DNA from: Ruminococcus flavefaciens
GTDB lineage: Bacteria > Bacillota > Clostridia > Oscillospirales > Ruminococcaceae
NCBI GenBank assembly: GCA_002310115.1
Contig: DBYI01000028.1
Span: 1-6,985, forward strand
Length of the DNA: 6,985 nt
Direction: 5' to 3'
How positions within the stretch are numbered: the stretch's first letter is position 1; each line of letters starts with the position of its first letter. The notes under the pieces are model-generated. The model searched no databases. It worked only from the letters and a program-made list of their open reading frames with translations, and was not told the origin of the DNA. Made by a program: the position numbers and the translations under genes. Below, piece after piece: positions 1-4,580 of this stretch.

Positions 1-2
1 CT

Positions 3-113
3 GCCGCAGCAGTGGAGCTTCATATGAGTTCTACGCACTATAAAGAGCTTGTAGAGCTGAAAAAGGAATATGTGACAGATACAGTTTTTACACGATATGA
101 GATCCCTGATTAA
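3..113 (+). CDS. C-terminal end of an unrecognised protein (5' truncated by window edge)
   Basis: Frame 3 is open from the left edge for 36 codons and ends at a TAA at 111-113. The other two forward frames hit stops early (TGA at 25, TAA at 41), so this is the likely reading frame of a gene entering from the left. The visible tail is charged and ends in FTRYEIPD. I do not recognise the family from so short a piece. It lies 37 bases before the trmO-like start on the same strand, so co-transcription is plausible. The codons look ordinary for a gene, but the fragment is short enough that it could be a chance open frame. Confidence 0.55.
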   Translation, partial: AAAVELHMSSTHYKELVELKKEYVTDTVFTRYEIPD

Positions 114-150
114 TCTTGACAATTTAATTGTTTAATGGAAAGAGGTAATT

Positions 151-606
151 ATGGAAAACATAGTTCTGGAACCAATAGGAGTTGTGAAAAACTCTGTTGA
201 GAACAAAAAGGACGTTTCGTGGGGCGAGGATACTTCCACTATAGTGCTGAATGAGGAATACTGCACCGGCCTTAAAGGTTTGGAGGATTTTTCACATGTT
301 ATAGTGCTTTATCATCTTGACAAGGCAAATTATGATAGCCGGAAGCATTTGCAGAGAAAACCTCAGAACCGTGAAGATATGCCCCTTGTGGGGATATTTT
401 CTCAGCGAGGCAAGGACAGACCTAATCGTATAGGTATGACCTCGGTGGAAATAGTTTCAGTATCCGAGAGGGAACTTACGGTAAAGGGTCTTGACGCCAT
501 AGACGGTACACCTGTGCTTGACATAAAGCCCTACTACCCTGTGTACGACAAAAAAGAAGTCACTGTCCCCGAATGGGTCGACAGGCTCATGGAGCATTAT
601 TTTTGA
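151..606 (+). CDS. trmO: TrmO/TsaA-family tRNA (adenine(37)-N6)-methyltransferase, short form
   Basis: This 151-residue protein has the whole TsaA-like (UPF0066/TrmO) beta-barrel pattern: LEPIGVV at residues 6-12, FSHVIVLYHLD at 47-57, GIFSQRGKDRPNRIG at 81-95 and VKGLDAIDGTPVLDIKPYYP at 111-130. TrmO enzymes use S-adenosylmethionine to add the N6-methyl group of m6t6A at position 37 of threonine tRNA, a cytoplasmic anticodon-loop modification. The E. coli enzyme is about 235 residues; this one lacks the C-terminal extension, as is common in Firmicutes and archaea. The start is supported by an AGAGG ribosome site at 141-145. The family is clear. The exact tRNA substrate is inferred, because short TsaA proteins have been little tested. 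It probably shares a transcript with the next gene, whose start is 52 bases downstream. Confidence 0.88.
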   Translation: MENIVLEPIGVVKNSVENKKDVSWGEDTSTIVLNEEYCTGLKGLEDFSHVIVLYHLDKANYDSRKHLQRKPQNREDMPLVGIFSQRGKDRPNRIGMTSVEIVSVSERELTVKGLDAIDGTPVLDIKPYYPVYDKKEVTVPEWVDRLMEHYF

Positions 607-658
607 AATTCATCATTGTCTCCTTAATCAGTCTTTAAAGAAAATGGTATGATTATAT

Positions 659-1570
659 ATGGAAAACACAGCGCATAATAAAGCTTATTTACATCTTCCG
701 GGATTGTTTGAGTTCTATGAACTGTACAGTGTGTTTCTGCCGCTGTACCGTGAGCACCGGGAATATTTCTATGACTGGTGTGAAATAGCATCTGTCTATG
801 GTGCTCCTGCCGACTGTATCTGGGGCGGCGGACGTGCAGGATTCGGCGAATGTAAAGCTGAAGATGTACTCACACTTATGAATGAATACGGTATTTCTTC
901 AGGGCTCACTTTCAGTAATTCGCTTTTAAAACCTGAACATCTCACTGACAGGAAATGCAATGCCCTGTGTGAGCTTTTCGCAGGAAGCAAAGGTGTACAG
1001 AATGGCGTGATAATCCACTCGGATCTTCTGCTTGAACATATTAAGAATAATTATCCCAATCTTTATTTCGTTTCTTCGACTACAAAGGTTCAGACTGATT
1101 TCGAGCAGTTTGTAAAGGAAACAGAACATAATGATTTTAAATATGTTGTTCCTGATTTCAGGCTGAATAAGCTGTACGATAAACTGGATACACTTTCACA
1201 GGTCCAGAAAGATAAAGTCGAATTTCTTTGCAATGAATGCTGCTCGTTTTACTGTAAAGACAGAAAAGCTTGCTATGAAAATGTAAGCCGAAAAAATCTC
1301 GGAGAAGAATATCCCGAGCACATTTGTACCGCACCTGATGCTAAGGACGGATACCGGTTTTCAAAGGCAATGAAAAATCCCGCATTTATCAGTGTAGATG
1401 ACATCATCAACACCTATCTGCCCCTCGGTTTTTCTAATTTCAAAATAGAAGGCAGAGGACTCGGAAGTGCTGTCAATCTCGAATTTCTGCTTTATTATCT
1501 CACAAAGCCGGAATACCAGCTTACTGTTCGTGAAGAGATCTATCTTGACAGCATGCTGGATCTTTTCTGA
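659..1570 (+). CDS. U32 peptidase-like protein with a Cys cluster (possible Fe-S protein)
   Basis: The 303-residue protein matches the peptidase U32-like fold in its second half. VVPDFRLNKLYDKL (163-176) resembles the 'lP.dlNR' strand and helix of that family. CNECC...C..R (191-202) resembles its 'NEgC...C..R' motif, and FKIEGR (261-266) is close to the conserved LKIEGR hallmark. Cysteines C191, C194, C195, C199, C205 and C223 could bind an Fe-S cluster, as known for the related UbiU/UbiV proteins; that is inference. Known U32 relatives act in collagen or protein breakdown, ubiquinone hydroxylation or rRNA hydroxylation (RlhA), so the reaction here cannot be assigned. There is no signal peptide, so it is presumably cytoplasmic. 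The ATG at 659 lacks a good ribosome site; an in-frame ATG at 644 is ruled out by a TGA at 650. Confidence 0.72.
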   Translation: MENTAHNKAYLHLPGLFEFYELYSVFLPLYREHREYFYDWCEIASVYGAPADCIWGGGRAGFGECKAEDVLTLMNEYGISSGLTFSNSLLKPEHLTDRKCNALCELFAGSKGVQNGVIIHSDLLLEHIKNNYPNLYFVSSTTKVQTDFEQFVKETEHNDFKYVVPDFRLNKLYDKLDTLSQVQKDKVEFLCNECCSFYCKDRKACYENVSRKNLGEEYPEHICTAPDAKDGYRFSKAMKNPAFISVDDIINTYLPLGFSNFKIEGRGLGSAVNLEFLLYYLTKPEYQLTVREEIYLDSMLDLF

Positions 1571-1619
1571 AAAAACAACAATTAAAGAAGAAATACGTTT
1601 TATTAAGGCCATTGTTTTT

Positions 1620-1648
1620 TTGAACCCAAATACGCCATTCAATATATG
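1620..1648 (+). promoter_or_regulatory. Weak candidate sigma70 promoter for the lipoprotein gene
   Basis: TTGAAC at 1620-1625 and TATATG at 1643-1648 are separated by 17 bases. Each box matches the consensus at four of six positions. Transcription would start near 1655 and leave a leader of about 100 bases before the ATG at 1758. The region is AT-rich, so a chance match is quite possible. Confidence 0.3.
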
Positions 1649-1741
1649 CAAAATGCTGAAAATACATCTCAGACGCAACAATTAAAGCTTTTTCAGACAC
1701 ATAATTATCAGAAACATCTTTTGCAAGAATGGCCATTAAGG

Positions 1742-1746
1742 GGAGG
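1742..1746 (+). promoter_or_regulatory. Ribosome binding site of the lipoprotein gene (long spacer)
   Basis: GGAGG sits inside the purine run AAGGGGAGGG (1738-1747). Eleven bases separate it from the ATG at 1758, slightly more than usual, but no other start in this frame has a better site. Confidence 0.7.
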
Positions 1747-1757
1747 GTAAGAATACT

Positions 1758-2456
1758 ATGAAAAATACGGCAATAAAAGCAATCTTGATCCTTATATCCG
1801 CTATTTGTTTCGCAGGATTCACAGCATGTGGAGTCAGCACGGACAGCAGCATGGAAACAAACTACGCTGAAAATGTCAATAAAAAAGCTGTAAAAGCCTT
1901 TAAGGAGGCAAAACTCATCAAGGTCGGCGAGCATACTTATTATCCGGATTATCTTTTCGAATCCGACGACAGAGATAAGAAGTTTAAGGATTATATTCTG
2001 TCTGTTCTCGAGAAATGCGACAAGGATCTTCATGATGACATCTTCGTTTACATCATCATGGAAGCCGAGACAAAGAATGAATTCAGATTCTCTGCCAAGG
2101 TCATTATTGATGGCGTAATTCTTGAAGAAGGAGAAATGATGAACTGGCACTCACCTGAGACAGGCTATGTCTGGGATTACGATTATTCTAAGTTCAGGAG
2201 ATGTGGCTTCACCAAAAGTGATCTCATTCCGACAGAGGACGCCTGCACAACTGTTTATGCAGACGCGAAAGCGAATTCCGAAAAGCTCTATAATGACAAC
2301 AAAATATACGGCACATATCTTCTTAAGGCAGACGGTCAGGGTAACCTTTACTACGAATTCACCGTGAACGACTGCAGTTTAGTTACGATAGACGCAAATA
2401 GTGGTTCGATAATCAAAGCCCACTACTGGAACGGCGATTACACATATGATAAATAA
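1758..2456 (+). CDS. Putative lipoprotein with PepSY-like C-terminal domain
   Basis: The 232-residue product begins with a lipoprotein signal: Lys at 2 and 7, a hydrophobic core (about 8-20) and the lipobox FTAC-G with the lipidated Cys at 24. It should be processed by signal peptidase II and anchored to the outer face of the membrane. The mature part is charged and rich in Lys, Asp and Glu. The C-terminal stretch (about 180-228) has the pattern of a PepSY domain: a Tyr-rich strand (YYEFTVND), then a strand ending VTIDANSG followed by SIIKAHYW, like the 'v.vDa.tG.i' signature. PepSY domains are often found in protease inhibitors and secreted sensor or stress proteins, but they do not fix a function. 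The middle (about 35-170) is unrecognised. The gene appears to stand alone: it has a purine-rich ribosome site, a strong terminator 58 bases after its stop, and it converges on the next gene. Confidence 0.8.
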   Translation: MKNTAIKAILILISAICFAGFTACGVSTDSSMETNYAENVNKKAVKAFKEAKLIKVGEHTYYPDYLFESDDRDKKFKDYILSVLEKCDKDLHDDIFVYIIMEAETKNEFRFSAKVIIDGVILEEGEMMNWHSPETGYVWDYDYSKFRRCGFTKSDLIPTEDACTTVYADAKANSEKLYNDNKIYGTYLLKADGQGNLYYEFTVNDCSLVTIDANSGSIIKAHYWNGDYTYDK

Positions 2457-2513
2457 AAGGAGTTAACAAGCGAGAATAGTATCGGACCATATACCTAAAC
2501 TGTACAGATAATG

Positions 2514-2539
2514 GAGCGGCAGCCATTTGGCTGCCGCTC
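2514..2539 (+). terminator. Strong GC-rich terminator hairpin after the lipoprotein gene
   Basis: A perfect 11-base-pair stem, GAGCGGCAGCC (2514-2524) with GGCTGCCGCTC (2529-2539), closes an ATTT loop and is followed by TTTATAT. This is a factor-independent terminator for the plus-strand gene ending at 2456. On the minus strand no T-run follows, so it would serve the converging gene poorly, though the hairpin could still shield its RNA 3' end. Confidence 0.85.
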
Positions 2540-2571
2540 TTTATATCAGTATTATTTATAATAATGGAAAT

Positions 2572-2594
2572 TAAAATGATTTGATATCATTTTA
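2572..2594 (-). terminator. AT-rich hairpin after the 605-residue dockerin protein gene, possible weak terminator
   Basis: TAAAATGAT (2572-2580) and ATCATTTTA (2586-2594) form a perfect 9-base-pair inverted repeat with a 5-base loop, 16 bases beyond the stop of the minus-strand gene. The stem has only one G-C pair, so termination would be weak. The downstream minus-strand sequence is T-rich but has no clean T-run. It could instead be a protein binding site. Confidence 0.35.
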
Positions 2595-2609
2595 GCGGAA
2601 TATGTACAT

Positions 2610-4427
2610 TTATTGTGCTTCCTTAAATGCTAAAGCCTCAGATTCTGCAGCAAAATACCCGTTTTCGACCAATAGTATGACAAGATCCTGAACGTCCTTG
2701 TCGTCGAGCCATGAACAGCTTTCTCCATATGTGCAGATCACTATTCTGTCGGGCTCCTGATCCGGTTTGCGATATACCAGATACAGTACATCTTCACCGT
2801 AATCCGCGATTGAAAAATCAAGCTGCTTCAGCTTCATATTTTCATACTTATCAATATTATCCGATATTTTTTGTGTAAGGCTGAGTATATCTTCCTTTTC
2901 TTCAAAATCGGTATTTTCGATGCAGGTTATGATACGGCGTTCCTCAACGCCCTTTTCGGTATTGTATGCTCGTGACTGATCCAGTACGAACAGAGTTATC
3001 GGAGGCTCCTGCTGTGCGATGATAAGAGCTTTCCGCATAAGGCAGAGATCAAATGAGTCAATTACGTTATCATTGCAGTAGTCCGCTGATTTCCAGTTCT
3101 TTAATACTGTATCGGACTTGCCCAGCAGCCATTTCTGGAGAGTCACAAGGTCGGCGGTATTGAATTCACTGTCACCGTTCACATCTCCCGACAGCTTTGC
3201 TGCTACCTTGTATTCTATATCGTATGCTTCGCCATTGACTACCGTAATAGTCATATAAGCATTTTTCAGTTCAACGCCGAATCCATCCTTTGGAATTTCA
3301 TATTCATCCGGAATAACAAGCTTGAAGTCGAGTGGATCGGCTGTCACGGGTATAGTTCCTTTTTCCGACGCATCGGATTGTAAGCCTTTCACTGGCTTGC
3401 ACAGATCAGGAATAACACAGGGATTAGTTGAAATGGAAGTGATAAGAGTGTTGCTGTCAGTAACACTTGATTTGCGATGAATATTGAAGCCTGTATCCTC
3501 ATCAATTATCACAGGTTCGCCTGTATCATAGTCGGTTATCTTTATTCTTGCATCTCCCTTTGAAAGGACTGGAGTTTTAAAGGAGGCATCCTGATAGGCA
3601 GCTGCAAAGCCGTAGTAAATATCTTCATGGTGGTATGTATCGACCACGTCCCAGCGTATATACACAGGGCCTTCCGATACTGCTTCATATACCACAATAT
3701 CCGACACAGCTCTCGGGCCTGCGAAAAAGCCTGCGAATCTCGTCTTGTTTGTGCAGCTCCATTTTGCCGCCTGACGCATATTTTCGGAGCAGCTCCCCTC
3801 CTGCCATTCAGAAAAAAGGCTTGTTGGATTTGACAGACAGAATACGATCTTATCATCAATGACCGAAACTGTATCATGCTCTTTGCAGAATTCCTCGAAC
3901 TCAGTCATGCAGTCTGGAAGCTTGGCATAGAGGTCCGTCTCAGTGATATTCAGCATACCATCAACGGAAAATTCATAAGAGGGTATATAATTATTACCGT
4001 CAAAATCGTTAAGAGTATCCAATGACGGACTTGTAAGGGAAGTTCTGAAACTGCCTGCGCTGACAGGCTTGTATACGAATACTTCAAAATCGGTTTCTGT
4101 ACTGAAATTGTATTGTTCATGGAAGATCTCTTCCATTACGCCCTCGGTAACAGAAACGATGTATTCTGCTTTCCCTGCATTATCACTCAGAGAGTATCTT
4201 CTGCAATAAGTCACGCACAGCAGACCATCCTGTATGTAGGTGCCGCCGTGAAGGTTGAAGAACTGATATGCGGCATTATCACTTTGAGGTACCCAATCGG
4301 GGAGCTGTATGCTGTCCGATACTTCTTCTGCATGAACAGACGGAAAAATATCAGCAGGGATTTTGCCTGAACCAAACAGCAGCAAAACTGCTGCGGCAAA
4401 TGCAGTAAAGATGCTTGATACCCTCAT
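2610..4427 (-). CDS. Secreted dockerin-containing protein of unknown function
   Basis: This 605-residue protein has a signal peptide (Arg at 2, hydrophobic core about 7-18, likely cleavage after VHA at 33). A type I dockerin lies at about 412-470. The first calcium loop has D415, N417, D419, N423 and D426. The second has D449, C451, D453, D457 and D460, with Cys at position 3 as in other Ruminococcus-type dockerins. The dockerin should bind a cohesin and place the protein in a cellulosome or on the cell surface. Residues 36-410 are rich in predicted beta-strands and match no catalytic family I know. Residues 475-605, after the dockerin, are also unrecognised and may form a small alpha/beta domain. 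The dockerin is therefore internal, which is unusual. AAGGAGG lies 9 bases before the ATG and fixes the start. It has its own promoter directly downstream of the GH8 gene's terminator. A carbohydrate-binding or accessory role is a guess. Confidence 0.85.
   Translation of the reverse strand: MRVSSIFTAFAAAVLLLFGSGKIPADIFPSVHAEEVSDSIQLPDWVPQSDNAAYQFFNLHGGTYIQDGLLCVTYCRRYSLSDNAGKAEYIVSVTEGVMEEIFHEQYNFSTETDFEVFVYKPVSAGSFRTSLTSPSLDTLNDFDGNNYIPSYEFSVDGMLNITETDLYAKLPDCMTEFEEFCKEHDTVSVIDDKIVFCLSNPTSLFSEWQEGSCSENMRQAAKWSCTNKTRFAGFFAGPRAVSDIVVYEAVSEGPVYIRWDVVDTYHHEDIYYGFAAAYQDASFKTPVLSKGDARIKITDYDTGEPVIIDEDTGFNIHRKSSVTDSNTLITSISTNPCVIPDLCKPVKGLQSDASEKGTIPVTADPLDFKLVIPDEYEIPKDGFGVELKNAYMTITVVNGEAYDIEYKVAAKLSGDVNGDSEFNTADLVTLQKWLLGKSDTVLKNWKSADYCNDNVIDSFDLCLMRKALIIAQQEPPITLFVLDQSRAYNTEKGVEERRIITCIENTDFEEKEDILSLTQKISDNIDKYENMKLKQLDFSIADYGEDVLYLVYRKPDQEPDRIVICTYGESCSWLDDKDVQDLVILLVENGYFAAESEALAFKEAQ
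3018..3194 (-). repeat. Dockerin-coding segment, copy 1
   Basis: This segment encodes the two-loop dockerin of the 605-residue protein. It is a diverged copy of the segment at 5406-5576 in the GH8 gene. The two share a 16-base identical block (AGCAGCCATTTCTGGA on the plus strand at 3124-3139 and 5509-5524) and peptides such as QKWLL and LKNWK.AD.C. Confidence 0.8.
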
Positions 4428-4436
4428 AGTTGTTAA

Positions 4437-4443
4437 CCTCCTT
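4437..4443 (-). promoter_or_regulatory. Ribosome binding site of the 605-residue dockerin protein
   Basis: AAGGAGG on the minus strand, 9 bases before the ATG at 4427. A full anti-16S match such as this decides the start and suggests efficient translation. Confidence 0.85.
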
Positions 4444-4480
4444 ATGAAATTGCAGGTGTTTAGCTTTCTCTGTTGATATT

Positions 4481-4509
4481 ATCGTATCATAAAATGATCG
4501 TAACGTCAA
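4481..4509 (-). promoter_or_regulatory. Sigma70-type promoter for the 605-residue dockerin protein, with internal palindrome
   Basis: On the minus strand, TTGACG (4504-4509) and TACGAT (4481-4486) are 17 bases apart, each matching consensus at five or four of six positions. The predicted transcript starts near 4474 and has a leader of about 45-50 bases. The spacer contains the palindrome ATCAT-TTT-ATGAT (4487-4499), which could be a repressor site. The promoter lies just past the GH8 terminator, so the two dockerin genes are probably transcribed separately. Confidence 0.65.
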
Positions 4510-4532
4510 GCTAAATCGCAATTATTTATAAA

Positions 4533-4556
4533 GATATCCGCCCGCAGGCGGATATC
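4533..4556 (-). terminator. Terminator hairpin of the GH8 gene
   Basis: GATATCCGCC (4533-4542) and GGCGGATATC (4547-4556) form a perfect 10-base-pair stem with a 4-base loop. On the minus strand it is followed by TTTATAAATAATT. It begins 24 bases after the stop codon of the GH8 gene and before the next promoter, where a factor-independent terminator is expected. Confidence 0.8.
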
Positions 4557-4580
4557 CGTTTTGTGCTATACTTGCTATGT

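Larger units (their letters stand above)
1571..1757. other. 187-base AT-rich intergenic region before the lipoprotein gene
   Basis: No gene is supported here. The stretch contains a weak sigma70-like promoter for the gene to the right and a 12-base direct repeat (CAACAATTAAAG at 1576-1587 and again at 1676-1687, exactly 100 bases apart). It also has imperfect inverted copies of TTAA(T)GGCCATT at 1603-1613 and 1728-1739. I found no convincing terminator hairpin for the gene ending at 1570. The minus strand is open through the whole gap; see findings. Confidence 0.6.

Noticed and set aside
116..121. TTGACA, a perfect -35 box before trmO
   Set aside because: No acceptable -10 box lies 16-18 bases downstream; the only AT-rich hexamer (TTTAAT, 131-136) is 9 bases away.
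1550..1559. CAGCATGCTG palindrome near the end of the U32-like gene
   Set aside because: It is inside coding sequence, has no loop and no adjoining T-run, so it is not a terminator.
1521..2150. 209-codon open frame on the minus strand
   Set aside because: Most of it lies opposite the lipoprotein gene, which has a ribosome site, lipobox and terminator. The minus frame has no recognisable domain.
2457..2462. AAAGGAG resembling a ribosome site after the lipoprotein stop
   Set aside because: No start codon with a meaningful reading frame follows before the terminator hairpin.
2500..2507. CTGTACAG palindrome
   Set aside because: An isolated 8-base palindrome is expected by chance and has no context suggesting a function.
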